Shown piece by piece: positions 1 through 13,487 of a stretch of 64,000 bases of DNA. A program made the position numbers and the translations under genes. Origin of the DNA: Antedon mediterranea (Eukaryota; Echinodermata; Crinoidea; Comatulida; Antedonidae); NCBI RefSeq assembly GCF_964355755.1, contig NC_092678.1, forward strand, positions 7,660,922 through 7,724,921, given 5' to 3'. Numbering within the stretch: position 1 is the stretch's first letter; the number at the start of each line of letters is the position of its first letter. The notes under the pieces were generated by a model, which saw only the letters and a list, made by a program, of their open reading frames with translations, had not been told where the DNA came from and made no database searches.

Positions 1-300
1 AAAGAGATGTTTTTAGCGCCACATGTGCAATGCGCGTGGACATTTTTGACATGCTCAAAATGACATGAAACGAGTCGAAAGTTGATAAGAAATTAATTTT
101 TCGCAATTTCAAATTTTAAACACGCGCACACATCTACAGCTACAGGTCAATCTTATGACAAAGTTATACAATCTTATGTTGGCCAGAATTAGAGATACGC
201 TGCGAACAAAACTTGTGGAAAGAAAGAAGAATAAAGAAAAAAAACTGAGATCCTGACAATAACAAGGGGTTATCCGCCAAGTGCGGATAACCAAAAAACG
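1..300. repeat. Dispersed repeat copy 1, with a perfect hairpin
   Basis: The segment around 135-260 (an ACATCTACA start, ATTAGAGATACGCTGC, an AAGAAAGAAGAATA run, then ACAATAACAAGGGG) recurs in diverged form at 1440-1680 and 34640-35010. At about 267-291 a 10-bp perfect inverted repeat, GGTTATCCGC / GCGGATAACC, flanks a 5-bp loop. No coding exon was seen in 1-870. Confidence 0.5.
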
Positions 301-874
301 CAGCATTAATTAAAATTTGTTTAAATTTGACTTAAACGATTGGTCTCATTTTGTGAAAAGTTTCTCTTTTAGAAGTAATTCCCAGTGTGCTAATTTAGTT
401 GAGTACCTAAATCACCGTGTCTATTTATTCGTTCCAGTAAAACGACATGTATTATTGTCCTGTGGTACGTATTTCAAATCGCCAGTTATTTAACGCTGAA
501 ATTACAATGTATTTGAGAACCATCCGGTGGGCATGAGTTATTAAAAATCATACAAACGATCTAAAGCTAATTTAAATGATTTTTCGCCTAAATTAGTATA
601 TCTTTCCAAAATTCCATCACAAAACGAGAGTTCAATGTGTCAATGTTTCTTATTGTTAACAAAATATGCGGCGTTGTTGTATTTTACATTCAGAATCACA
701 GTAATGTTCATAATTTTCGTCTGTAAACATTTTTTTGCGTATGCTAAAAAAAGTACTATTATACGCCATGTGAACCACAATCTTCCAATCAAATTTCAGG
801 AATTTATTTAGGTGTTATATAATAAAAAATAATAATAAACAATAATAAAAAACAATAACAATAATTCACTTTAC

Positions 875-3800
875 CTTCATATCCATATGGTGTATCTACT
901 AAAATGAAGTCAATGCTGTAAACATTGCCTAAATCAACATACCAATAAGGGTTCTGGTTTTCTGAAACTTATAGTAAAAGAATATAAATTAACTGAAATG
1001 TTATATTTTTAAATAATAATAATTGTTTAAATACTTTACAGGATGAAGATGATGATGATTAATGATGCATGTAAGCTTTGATGTATTGCTAACTGACACA
1101 GACCAGGTCACAATATTATTTTATATTTGAGTGGCCATATGATGACGTCACAACATCCGAGAGGTAAATATTCTGTATGAATTCATATCTACAACATATG
1201 CTTATTATATTAAGTTAAAAATTGGAGGTCACTGTTAATTATTAAAAATAGGTAAATTTTGGCACAAATTTGCATTAAATTACCTATTCTTACGATTAAT
1301 AAAGTTCAATGTGCACATGCATCGTTATTGTGCCATTAAAGTTCATCAAAATAAATTTAATCTACTACAGAAGGTATGAAAACAAAAATCAATTGCAAAA
1401 ACCATTTGTCTAAACCTTGTATGAGATGTGCATACAAGTGTATGCACAAAACGCAAAAAATGTATATATAACATTTTGAAATGCTCAAAAAATGTTGGCT
1501 GCACATCTACAATTCAAAGTTATACAAAGTTATGTTCACAATTATTAGAGATAGGCTGTCTACAAAAATCATAGAAAGAAAGAAGAATAACAAAGAAGAA
1601 GATGAAAAAAAAAAGATGATGATCTCATACAATCACAAGGAGATTTACCTAATAAATATGCATCATAATACCAGAGTGTTTTTACATACTGTACTTACAT
1701 CATACTAGTACTTACCAACTGTACGGGAACATGAACCAAAGTTGAAATTATTTCGCGAGTTAAGATCAACAGCTAAACTGGCATCATATGAAATACCACC
1801 AGAAGAATAAGTTGTACTCTGGTAAGCAGGCTTGCCACGACTAATATAAGATGCTGCAGAAACTACAAAAAAAGAACAGTATATCAAACTGAAGCTATAT
1901 ATTATACATTCATTGATTTTGATGTACTGTATGGTTTCTTCATTCTTTTTTCCAATTTAAATTTCATCCTGTCTTTTTTCAATCCTCACCCTTTCCTAGA
2001 TTTCGCTCCAATTCAATAGACCTGCTTAAGTATAGGATGACAAGATAAGAAAATTCATAAAGCGCACATATCCCACAAAGTGCTAATACAGTCTTTGAAT
2101 CCAATCAAATGATTATTATGATGATGATCATTAAAAAGAAAAAGAAAATCATTATATCGTCATATTGCTCTTATTAAATCATGACGACATTTGATTGGAC
2201 GTGTGAAAATATTAAAAATAACAAAGACAAATAATCATTCTATAGGTCTAGAACAAAATGTTTTATGTAAAAAAAATGTACGTTCATTACAATTTGTTTT
2301 ATGTACCCACAAAATGTAAGCAATTTCCGCGGAACAGCGCGCAATCACAGAAAAACAGCTATTTTAGGAAGGTTTTTTCAATGTAAACTCTGTTGTTATT
2401 ACACTGATTTTTATGGCTGTTTCGGCATTATTATCACTAATTAATTACCTCCAGTGTCATTGTCATTGTCCAATATTTTTATTTCTTAATTTAAGAAACA
2501 CCGTTTGCATTGATTTTTAAAGTAAGATGATCTCAAAATCATCGTATGTTAAAGTATAGTCATATTCGTAAAATTTTTTTTTATCCTGATACAAAAACTT
2601 TTGACATAGTTCTCCAATTTTTATGACTGTTTCACGATGCTAAAACAGACCAATCAAATAATATTAATTAATTTGATTACTTGATATTGCTCATTAGCAC
2701 ACCCATTTTTTTAAAGTTCAGTGACCTGTTAAGAGCGATTGACTACAAATATCGACGTATCATTAAAAAGTGGCAAAATGCCAAACTTAATACTTTGGTA
2801 ATTAATCACACTTTAGGAAAATAATATAACAAAACTGAAATATTTTTGAAAAAAAAATTATTTGTTGCCATGTTAACAGGTAAATTGTTTTTGTGAAATC
2901 TTTTTGTACCAGTCTTGCTCTAATGTAAAAAAAAAATTTACGTAAATCAATTATTGAATTTAGGAGATACCATTATTTTTCTTATGAGTGTTTTCAGGAA
3001 TTTCATTCAAGGGAATTTGTGTATGTTTTTCAAAGAGCTATAACTCCAATGGTAACTCTTCAAAAGCAACCATGGTTGATAAAATGGTTGAAATTTGCAT
3101 TTACTCATGTTATTTGTAATATAGAAATAGGTGGGTATAGCTTTTTCAGTCCAAAATGTTTTTTTATTGTTGTTAAAACATACTAAAATATAGGCCTGTA
3201 TAGATATTAGTATCTAAAAGCTACCCTGGGTTGTTTATTAGTACTTACTTTATTTTCCATAAATTAAAAATTGCTGCCATTTGAAAATTTTTTCCCTAAT
3301 TTTTTCTTTAATAACAAGTTTTTGTAAAGAATGTTTTAAACACATACAAACATTATTCTTAAGATTCAGAATAACTAATTTAATTTTGCCTTTGGAGTCT
3401 AGGTCAAAGGTCAATTTATTACACTATATACAATTATTGTATATCTTAAAGACCCCTTCCCTGCAATTTTGGACGTTTTTTGGAAAATAATACATATATA
3501 TCACTTTAAAAACATTAAACCATGTCATTCCTTGTCTTAAATGTACGTTTTATGGTAAATTATGATAAAAAGTGAGAAACAATGCACTACCTAAGTAGCT
3601 TGCGCCGATCGACCTCTCGTGGACGGTCTCAGGCCTAGCCTAGCTAGGCTTAGTTTTGTAGGCCTAGCTGGTAAACATCGGTAAGGTACGAACATTGTAC
3701 GCTAGCTATATACCTAGCCTGACGTTGTATAGTTGCTGCATTAATTATCTTTCTATTTTTGCCAGACTCCGTTGACACAAATTGGGGAAAACCCGGTATT

Positions 3801-6800
3801 TTCGCTGAAAAGTTAGGAGTCTTCCATTTGTTTTGGCTTCACGATCGATCGAAAAGTGGGCGAATTACAGGTGAAAAACAACAATATCAATCCGCGCGCA
3901 ATGCATTTTGGGATTTATAGCGGGCCGCTATAATTATTAAAATCGATTTATTTTTCACATTTTTAACCGTTTAAAGACGAAAAAAGTTATCGCAATAGGA
4001 CCATATAGTATTATTTTTACATTAAATATAGTTTGTGATCTTAAATTAGATCTAAAAAACGTAGGGAATGGGGCTTTAAACTTGAGTATTTTGAATAAGA
4101 ATTTATTAGGTAGAAATATAAATGTGGCCTTAAAGCTTTAAAATAACAGTTAATCTGTGCTTTCTTTTGGAGATACAAATTGTTTAAGGTCAAAGGCTTA
4201 AATGACCCCCACACTTTTTTTTAATTATTGAATAAGCCATTTTAATGTTAAAATAGTTATTTACTTTGACAACAAAAATTGATGGAACGAAAAATTATTT
4301 TTTAACCTAATAAAATCATAATTTAAAAAAGAGTTTAAACTCAAGCCCATTGTCGGTTTGTATTTCATTTACTGTTTTTTATTTTTTATAAGCTAAATCA
4401 TTATTTTTTAAATAACCTGATTAAAACTACAAAATGACTTTGCAATGTTTGATTTTAGTATTCTTTTATTCTATTTTTTACATAAAAAAGAAAGGAACTG
4501 TAAGTTATAAACGTAATAATATCCTTTATAGTATCCGATTAGAAAGGATTCAAATTTAGATTTTCACTCCAATGAAGTACATGGTGACGGAGTTGTTCCA
4601 TCCAACCCAATATATTTATAGAAAAGACAACTTCAAAGAAGGGACACAGACCAATGCTATCAAGCTGTTTGATAGCCTTGCACACTAGACTAATGAAAGT
4701 GGTCTATTCTGTTGGCCAGGGAAAAATTAACAGAAATCAGGAGACACCTCAACATCTTGTGAGTAAGTTCTTAACATGGCCACAAGTTGAAGTAGTTACG
4801 GGTTACAAGCAACAAAATAGAGTACATGGGATATGAGAGGTCTACACTACCTAAATTTTTTGTTATCTTTATGTATGCCTACCTATATACAGTGAACACA
4901 AAAATCGATTTTCGATCGAAAAATTCTCATCCCTAAGGTGGGATTTTTAACGCATTTCTAATTATACCAATCAGTTCCACAGTTTTGGACAATTTTACAA
5001 TAGACGTTGTGAAGCTCCAAATTTTGGCCAAAATTAGATTTTTTAACCACAAGTAAAAACACCCCCATTGAAAATAGTACGGTCTATTCCCATGTCTGAC
5101 CAAACATTTTTTGCTTTCAGTTTGTTTATAAGTCTTTCATCATCTTGTACTAAATTTCGTTTTGAAATAATAGGAAAAATTACAAGAAAATGCTATAATT
5201 TTTTAAATTGCCGTTTCTATGGCAACAAGATACAAATATCAAAAATATTTTTATCTTTGCATGTTTCAACCAAACCTCTTTCATTGTGCAAATTTTAAAG
5301 AAAATCTATTTTTTTGACTTGGCCACCTAAGGTCGAAATTTATAGACAACTGCTCTTAAGTGTTAAAAGATAATAGAAGACATTTTCAAAAGTTTAACAT
5401 AGTGAAATTGCATTTTTAATTTTAAAATATAATTTGATTTAATGTACGAGTAGCTTCAAAAAACCCCATTTTGTTTGTGGCATTTTGACGGATGTGTTTA
5501 TTAAACTAACTAGCATGATTTGCTGTTGGTGTGGAATGGAACAAAATAAAAGAACAGTCCCCACACACCGTTGAATTTAGTTAGTACAATTGTTCCATTG
5601 CCAACTGAAACTATTATACAATTAATGTTATTAAATTTAAGTACCAGTCATTGCTTATATGATTCTGTAAAACTTACATCTCAGCATGGTTAATTACTGT
5701 CACCACGATCTTTGGAGATGATCAAGATAAGAACACAACTAATATTAAACCGGTCAAAAAAAGCAAACAAATTGTAATGTATTTATCCAGATTGTTCAAT
5801 TGAAAGAATATATATAATAACTATAAAATTGGTATGAAATTACAGTAAATAACCATATAATGTAATTCAGTTTGACTCTAATTTAATAAATTTATATTCA
5901 TATACCTTGATACTCGCATCTGTCTCCTGTATATCCATTTCTGCATGAACAGCTAATAGTACTTTCATCAGAACCAAGACGACACCGTCCATTTAGACAA
6001 GGATTGGGTGAACATGGATCTAGTTTAGTTTATTTAAATTAACATGAAAAAAAAAAACAATGAAGACAGAATATGAAAAATTAATGCAAATAATTAAAGT
6101 TATATTACTTTAAAAACATTAAACCTACTTGTCTTACGTTTTGTGGTTATGTTAAATAGAGAAAAATAATTCAGTACTTTAATGTTGAATTTCCTCTTGT
6201 GGACGGTCATAGTCATAGCCTACGTGGCCTTAAGTTTGTAGGGCTAGTTGGTAAACAGCGGTATTATACGAACATAATACTTTAAGCTATAGGCCTAGCC
6301 TGGCGTTGTCTAGTAGCTGCATTAATTGTCTTTCTTCATGATCGATCGAAAATGGGTAGATCACAAAAGCTAAACGAAAATACCAATCTGTCCAATGCAT
6401 GCTGGTATTTTTAGCGGGCCGCTTAAATGATTAGAATTAAACCCTTTTACAGTTTAAAGATGAAAACATTATCGCAACAGGCCCATATAGTATTTATTTT
6501 TACATAAAATGCAGTTTGTGACCTTAAATTCAATCGAAAAACAGAAAATACATTCAATACAAAACTAGTACATAGTAAATACAACTAGTACATCTTACGA
6601 AATAACAATTCCATAACTTTAAAAAACCAAAATATCTGCCAATCTGTCAATTATTTTTGTTTTTGTAAATAAAAGAGATTATTACAGTATATGTGATTGT
6701 CAAGTTTGTACTTAAAAAGTGTACAGTAGTCACTATTCAGTTCAACAAGTATCAAAAGTTACTATTACTATTAGTATTAGTAAAGTCAATATAGTGAAGA

Positions 6801-9800
6801 TTACACGATGGTTGATTTCCTTATCACTAGGCAAATCTCATTTACTTAATTGCTTAAGTATGAATGCTTCACCAAAATATGATGCCAGTTATGGAATTTC
6901 CAAATTCATGAAACACCAACAAAGACAAAATATGTATTGTTCATTTCAGCTGCCAGAATTGTAATTATTGTTGAATATGTATGACACGCCATGTGTGTTA
7001 AAATGTTAATATTTTACTAAACTGAATCAGCAGCCTTCAATTCCAGAAACAGCAGCGATATTTATGGTGTGCACATTGCCATCACTACAGTGAATATTAA
7101 TGATATTTTCAGCAAACTTTGCATTCTCCGTTTATAATGTAAGAATATGTTTATTAAACCTAATACATTTTTGTTCTCAATTTATTTTACAGGTGCCAAG
7201 AAGTATGTGTGCTTTTTGAAATTTGAATTTTGTTTTATTTTGCAAATTGTATTATTTAAATGACGGAAATTGGTTTAGATGTTTTATAAATTATTTACCA
7301 GTATTAATACTTTTTTTATTTTATTCCAGCGTTACGGACGTACAGTTTGAAGACTTTTGTGAACTGTATTTTGAAGAGTAATATATAAAATATGATGAAA
7401 TCTTCACAGAATGTTTGTCTTATCCTATTAAGTAAATCCTTAAAATTTCATTCAGGAAGAACAAACCCTTGTTGAGAAAATTGCTAAAACCCGTGCGTCA
7501 TGATAAGAAATTTATTTTTTCTAATCAGTTAGTTTTAACTGTACATTCTATCAAATATTTTTATGCCAAACTAAAGATGTCTTTATTTTCATCTTAAAAA
7601 CATATAACATTTTAAAATTCTGATAGTGTTTGACTATGTAAATGCATTTTCAAGGCAGGATTTGTATTCAACTACTGTTATGGACGTACAGAATTTCTGT
7701 TATTGACGTACTGTACACTATCAACCACAATTCATTTGTACAGTATACGGACAACGATGCTTGAGATGTGTGCAAGTTTGACATACAAACTTTATTTAAA
7801 TGGTTAAAAACATGAGTACTGTTGTGGTTTAAAGATTTTCATTTTATTATACTTCCAATATTCAATAAACAGTTACATTTCAATTTTGCTATTAAACACT
7901 AGCTTTACACACATTATTTATAACAAAAACAACAAAATTCATAAAAGTTCAACTAATATTAATACTCTTTAAAATGTCACCATTTATGATTTTTCAATTT
8001 ATATTTTTGTTGTATTGGGTGACCTTTCGTTATAATTGCCCCAATAACAACTTAGGACATTCTTTCTGTGCCGCACCTATCAATCTAATATTTTTTCTGT
8101 TTTATACCATACAATTCATACGTACGTACCCTCACTGTCAGACAGATACCGGTACCTTTTATTACATTTGTGGATAAAAAATGAAACAAATACAATAGAA
8201 AAAAGGGAAATATTGTGTTGAGTCTCGTTTGGGGTATGTATAATAATAATTTTCAGGAATAAGAAATATAGAATATAGTTGAAAAATCAAAACATTAAAA
8301 CTAGTGTCTCTTATAAATACTTTAATTGGCTACTTGTTGTGAATGATTATGGTAAGACACTAGCCTATACATTCCAACTGTTAGACGCTTTCGCCGGCAG
8401 GATTGCCCTCTTTTCGGCACATTAAAAACAATCTCATTTGCCGACTGATATGTAGGTCTATACTACGCAGTTTTACTTATGTATAGCTTGTATAAATGGG
8501 TCAAAGGTTATAAATTATCGCATTTATCCGATAATTATCTGATTTGAAAGAGATAATTATCAGTTAATTTTTCTTGAGTGGAATCAGTTAAACCCCGTTT
8601 CCACAGGCTGTTTATCGGTTATTTTTTATAGGTTAATTTTTGGCTGCGGAAATACAGCCTGCGTCAACGATAATTGTTAATTATTGTGTTAATTATTAAT
8701 AATCAAATTACCGTTTTTAGACATTTCTCTCATTTCAATCTGTTTTAATTGCACAAATAATTCGAAACTTAGAAGAATCTGCCAAAATAGTTTCACTCCA
8801 CAGACAGAAAAAAAAAAACCCTCCGCATGATTGATTGAAACCCTCAACAAACAAACAATGCATTGTACATCATCGCATGTTTATTGAAATTTAATATGAA
8901 GTGCTAAAAGAATACCACATTGTAACAAAAAAGATACGCCTACTTGTTTAGGGCATAACTGTTTAGCGTCAGATTATTAGCCCTCTTTTGTTTTGTAAAT
9001 AAATATTTTATGAGCTGTTAAATTCATGAAACTCCAAAAAGGACAAAATATGGCATGATCAGTTCATTTGCCCAGTATGGCATGCTAAATTGAAATAGCC
9101 AAAAAGAAATAACTGTACAGTATTATAGTATTAGTAAAAACTAGAAAGCCACTCCGAGTGCGCATACCTTCGTCTGCTGTAAAATTCTTCTACATAGATT
9201 TCTCTGCAAAAATATACTGTATACCTGTATACTGGTATATTTGTGTGTGTCTTAATGCTGTGTGTGATTTTACTTGTTACTTTAAAATTCTGTCCTACTG
9301 TATTTTTTAACACTAGCATGTCTGAAAATAATACTAAAAAGTGGTCCAGAATTGGGACTGTGGTCCGAATTGCCTTTAAAATTGAATGGATCGAGTGGTC
9401 TTGATCACATATCTATATGTATTTTCATTTTGGTAAAGATCTTATAATTACTTTTTTAGTAATCCTGCTAAAACAGAAAGACAAACACATGCAATCGACT
9501 ACATTATACCTCCATGGCAGAGGTAAAAAATAACATTACTAAGTCTATGGAACGCCACAGAGGCCACATAGGCCACATAGAAGAACTATGACATGATGTA
9601 TTCTGTTCGCGAGATGACATTCGACACGAGTTACTTGGGTACAGTTAGTGCATTGCTTTTCTCATTTATCGTAATTAACCATAAAACATGCTTTTAAAAG
9701 AAGGAATGACCTGGTTTAATGTTTTTAAAGTAATATATAGGGCCTGCATTATGTTTACAAAATATCAACAACTGTAAGGAAAGTGTCTTCAAATTTACCC

Positions 9801-12800
9801 ATTGGCGAATGCACAATAGTTTGACGGCACGGTTTGACAGACGTCGTAAAACAAAGTTTGTTGAACAACTTCACATAAATAAAGGTCTATGTATGTTCAA
9901 GTTATAGAGTTCGGCGGTGTGACGTCACAACAATATGCATGTTGCTAGCCAACCAAAAAATGTGTTCAACGAAGTGATGTAAAGCCAAAGTCTGGATGTC
10001 AATCTACAATGTTATTGTTCAAAAAGTGATTCTCCATGGAGAGGAAACCAACAAGATGACGGCTGCAATCGATCAATCAGATAAGCCCTACGCAGTACGC
10101 ACTGCTATACGCCTGTGTTGAGCATATCTGTGTGAGAACGATAGGCAACGCAGCGTATTAAGCGTATAAAGATAAGTAGGGTACAGTACATTACTACGGA
10201 AATATTTAAATGTAATAATTATGGACAAATCAACAACCCATGTGACGGGGTTTTCTACAACAAAGTGTGTAGTGGCCTTTAAAACTTTTCAGTCTGGAGT
10301 ACGCCCTCTAGCCTCCGACTTCTCACTGCCTTTGGAGCAGTGAGGTAAATCCGAAGGATAGAGGGCGTACTCTAGACTGAAAAGTGATTCCAACAGGAGG
10401 GGGAACCAACAAGATGGCGGCAGTAAATGTGTTCAAAAACATTATTTAATATAAAAAATAATAATCTATAATACATTAAGACCACATAAATTACAACACA
10501 TAATCTTGTCAAAGCAAAGTTTTTATAAAATTAAATATAATTATTGTTAATAGCAATAGAATGAATAATTTCTTGGTAATCTAGCATTTTTTGTATACGA
10601 GGATCATATAGAATGCGTTCGCGTTTATACGCTTAACACGCTGCGTTGCGTATTGTTATCACGCAGATAGGCTCAACACAGGCGTAGTAGTGCATACTGC
10701 GTAGGGAATATCTGATTGGTCGATTGCAGCAGCCATCTTGTTGGTTCCCTCTCCATGGAGAATCACTTTTTGAACTGCTATAACATTGTTCTTTGTGATC
10801 TAGCCTTCGGAGAGAGATGTAATAAGAACACTAGAGGGCATACTCCAGACTAAAAAGTGATTCCAACAGGAGGGGAACCAACAAGATGGCGACCGTAAAT
10901 GTGTTCAAAAACATTATTTAATATAAAAAATAATAATCCACAATAGACCACATAAATTACAACACATATTCTTGTCAAAGCACAGTAAAGTTTTTATAAA
11001 ATCAAATATAACTAGAATTTAATTCGTCACTTTGACGAATTATAGATGATCATTTTACTGAAATAATTTTTTTTTTACTTGCACGTACGTTAACATACGA
11101 TCGGAAAATGTTGATGTATGCCATCCTATTATACGCTTATAGTGCTGAGTTGTGCCTTATTATTATTATATGCCATATATAATATGTACAGTATTATATA
11201 ATGTATATCTATATACGGGACACACATGTTCTAATTTTTTGGTATGATGGAATTAGGGAGTTTTCGCCATCTTATGAATACGATAACGAAAACGGACACG
11301 TCACGCACACGTATTCGTTTTTCGTAAGCCAGTAAAAATCTGTTTCGCATGGCAACAAAATATTGAGGGCGCCGTCCAAAATATGACTGCGGTAAATTTG
11401 AGCAAAGCGCAGGTTTATGTTGCTTGGCTGCCTAGGCCTAGCGTAACAACTAACATCAAAGCGAGAAAGGACTTTAAAAACTGCTATGTATCAAAATTGA
11501 CCTGACATTTTAGTAAATTACTTTAGTAAATTACTTTCAATAAATCTATAATTATATAATCATGAATCATTCCTTATTCAAATGCAAAATAGAAGATCAA
11601 AAACTATAGTGATTGTAGTTACGAATATGACTGGTGATATTCGTCAACACGAATACGCTTTACGAATATGAAATGGGGATCAGCTTAAAAGTTTTATAAA
11701 TGTGTGATGTATCTGTTTTCATTATCGTATTCGTAAGGTTGCGAAACCTCCCTAATTAATTTGCGCATTTTGTCATTTTGAACCTGCTCGTATAGCGTTA
11801 TTTTATATCGGAACTGACTCAAATTTGGTGAATGTACTAAGGATGGTGAGTAGAATGCGATTTGTAAAAAAAAATTCGTATTTTTTTACGCTATTTAAGT
11901 AACGTGCGCACAAAAAATTTTGTTTGCGCAGTAATTTTTTGAAACACACAAATGGCCTAATTCATGCTCTAAATTGATCAAAACTTAATTTTCAGGTTTT
12001 TAAATTTTTAAAGCGTTATTTTTACCTTGACCTGAAGTTTACGTGATAATGAATTATGGAGATATGATTGATAATGTGATTTCACAAAATGGCGTATAAA
12101 CATGGAGTATGGTATAAATGACATCATGAATGAGTGATCACGCTGAAAAGCTTATTAGAATTAAGTTATATTATTTGAAAGATATTGTGAAATTTTGGTA
12201 ATCATTGACATTAAACTTTTTGAGATAATTGTTACACAAAATAGTGCCCAGAAACAATAACAATAAAGATTTGATACAATAACAATAGGTGATCATTTTA
12301 TTCTAAATGATCACCTAATTATTGTTAACCGCAATAAAATAAATAATTTCTTGGTAATCTAGCATTTTGTGTATACGAGGATCATATAGAATGCGTTCTC
12401 ATGCATAGGCTCAACACAGGCGTAGTAGTGCGTACTGTGTAGGGAATATCTGATTGGTCAATTGTAGCCACAATCTTGTTGGTTCCCTCTCAATGGATAA
12501 TCACTTTTGAACTGCGATGACATTAAAAGATTGCATCCAGGCTTCGGTTATTACAAATCACTGGGTTGAACACATTTTTTGGTTGGCTAGCAACCACGCA
12601 GCGCCACCTACCGCCATGACTTCAGCACCGTATATTAGAGAGAAACACCATCCTGACAACCCAACCAACCACAAATACCAAAACAAAATAAACATGTATT
12701 GTAACACGAGAAATCGTATACAGTATTACACGTTGAAACACTAGGCCTACTCAATAGCCAGGGTTATTTGCTTAGCCAAACGAATTGAGAATTAGGGGTC

Positions 12801-12891
12801 TTGACTCACCTGTCGTTTGAGATGAGCATAATCTGAAACATTGTAGAAGTAACAGAATCAACGTTATCACCACACACTTTTGATCAAACAT
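875..12891 (-). CDS. Gene D: 5' part of a paralogous EGF-FTP membrane protein (3' end beyond window)
   Basis: Four exons are visible: signal 12810-12891 (MFDQK start, LILLLLQCF core), EGF 5906-6019, FTP exon 1 at 1716-1862 and FTP exon 2 at 875-967. They total 436 nt and stay in phase 1. The EGF keeps six cysteines (DPC, NPC, GRC, ISC, SC, GDRC). FTP pieces read GKPAYQSTTYSSGG and NPYWYVDLG. No CUB was seen in the 6.8-kb first intron. FTP exon 3, HYR, membrane and tail exons must lie left of the window if present. The first-strand motif AVDLNSRNNFNFGS differs from A and B, where it reads AVDGNRDRDFNSGS or AVNGDIDRDFNSGQ. Confidence 0.76.
1440..1680. repeat. Dispersed repeat copy 2
   Basis: Related to 1-300 and 34640-35010 through the ACATCTACA, ATTAGAGATA and AAGAAAGAAGAATAA segments in the same order. 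It lies in the gene D intron between FTP exons 1 and 2. Any short ORF here is incidental. Confidence 0.45.
3505..4060. repeat. Dispersed repeat pair, copy 1
   Basis: Shares an ordered series of blocks with 6108-6535: TTTAAAAACATTAAACC, a GACGGTC...TAGCCTA stretch, GTAGGCCTAGCTGGTAAAC, GCATTAATTATCTTTC, a TAGCGGGCCGCT block and CAATAGGACCATATAGTAT. Two diverged copies in the same gene D intron region indicate a transposon family or local duplication. The rest of 2000-5900 is non-coding intron with nothing recognised. Confidence 0.55.
6108..6535. repeat. Dispersed repeat pair, copy 2
   Basis: Second copy of the 3505-4060 repeat, in the same orientation, starting next to the EGF exon of gene D. 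It has the TAGCGGGCCGCT block and the ACCTTAAATT-type end. The flanking 6540-9130 shows no exon or named repeat. Confidence 0.55.
9131..9529 (-). mobile_element. Short non-autonomous element, partial copy
   Basis: Reverse-complement relative of 17319-17985. It begins ACTAGAAAGCCACTCCGAGT and ends near TACCTCCATGGCAGAGGTAA, with the shared AAAAAGTGGTCCAGAATTGG core. It lacks a coding region. Family name unknown. Confidence 0.5.
11012..12315 (+). mobile_element. 1.3-kb element with terminal palindromes, short copy
   Basis: Begins CTAGAATTTAATTCGTCACT, forming an AATTCGTC/GACGAATT hairpin, and ends in the palindrome GGTGATCATTT-TATTCT-AAATGATCACC. Comparison with the uninterrupted unit copy at about 10537-10560 shows it split the sequence ATATAATTATTG and duplicated TAA. 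The same ends occur at 56642-59714. It has no ORF and so is non-autonomous. Confidence 0.65.
11255..11753. mobile_element. Inverted-repeat element nested in the 1.3-kb element
   Basis: Terminal inverted repeats of about 60 bp start AGGGAGTTTTCGCC on the left and AGGGAGGTTTCGCA on the right, reading inward, continuing through TACGAATACGATAA. AATT flanks both sides as the likely target duplication (11251-11254, 11754-11757). No ORF. Confidence 0.6.
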
Positions 12892-12955
12892 CGTATTTTT
12901 TCATTCCTGTCGAACTTTTCCTTAACACCTTTTTACTTTGATTTTTCCCAAAGTT

Positions 12956-12979
12956 GTTTCCTTGTATAATAGCGCCCTC
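12956..12979 (-). promoter_or_regulatory. Shared upstream motif of gene D
   Basis: On the minus strand, 65 bp before the start codon, the sequence AGGGCGCTATTATACAAGGA is close to the motif at the same place in gene B. Conservation across otherwise diverged 5' flanks suggests a core promoter or 5' UTR element. The role is inferred. Confidence 0.35.
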
Positions 12980-13487
12980 AAGAATTAGAGAAAATATTAT
13001 CAATGGTGCCTGGTGGGCACCCAACCGTGTACCTGGCTAATGCAACGTATTATAATTTCAATAGAGTTTCCAAGATTTAACCCGACGCCAAGTAGATGAC
13101 ATCTTCGGGACCCAACAGTAATTTTCCCGGTCATTAATAGGGGTGACCTACCCTAAGGACACTAACCAAAAACCGAAATTGTTCCTTAATAGGTACAGTT
13201 TTGTAGTGGAAAAAATCAAAACAAAAAACAAAACGAACAATAATCGATCTGGACTCACGAATGAGAAGAATTAAAAATTTAGCAGCCAGCGTTTCAACAA
13301 TGGAAAATGTCAAACCAGAGAAAGTATCATAATAATTATAATATAACGATATAAATCTAGTCGTAGTAATTTTCACCAGTAACTTTTTTGGGGAACCTGT
13401 GCCTTTGTCCATTTTTCGCCGCTTGTCATTATTTTTGTTGTTACTTTTTGTCTTTGGACGTAAATAAATATTTTCTGAGACGGGAAA

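Larger units (their letters stand above)
9940..12592. mobile_element. Composite long-inverted-repeat element in gene D intron 1
   Basis: The left arm (9940-10176) reappears reverse-complemented at the right (about 12370-12592), sharing GTTGCTAGCCAACCAAAAAA, GTTCAAAAAGTGATTCTCC and ACCAACAAGATG. Between the arms are two direct copies of a ~400-bp unit (from about 10376 and 10846), the second split by the insertion at 11012-12315, plus a 95-bp hairpin at 10290-10382 with GTACGCCCTCTAG stems. No transposase ORF is seen, so it is a non-autonomous foldback-type element. Confidence 0.6.

Noticed and set aside
12517-12744. Plus-strand 75-codon ORF
   Set aside because: It overlaps the right arm of the long-inverted-repeat element; no domain recognised.
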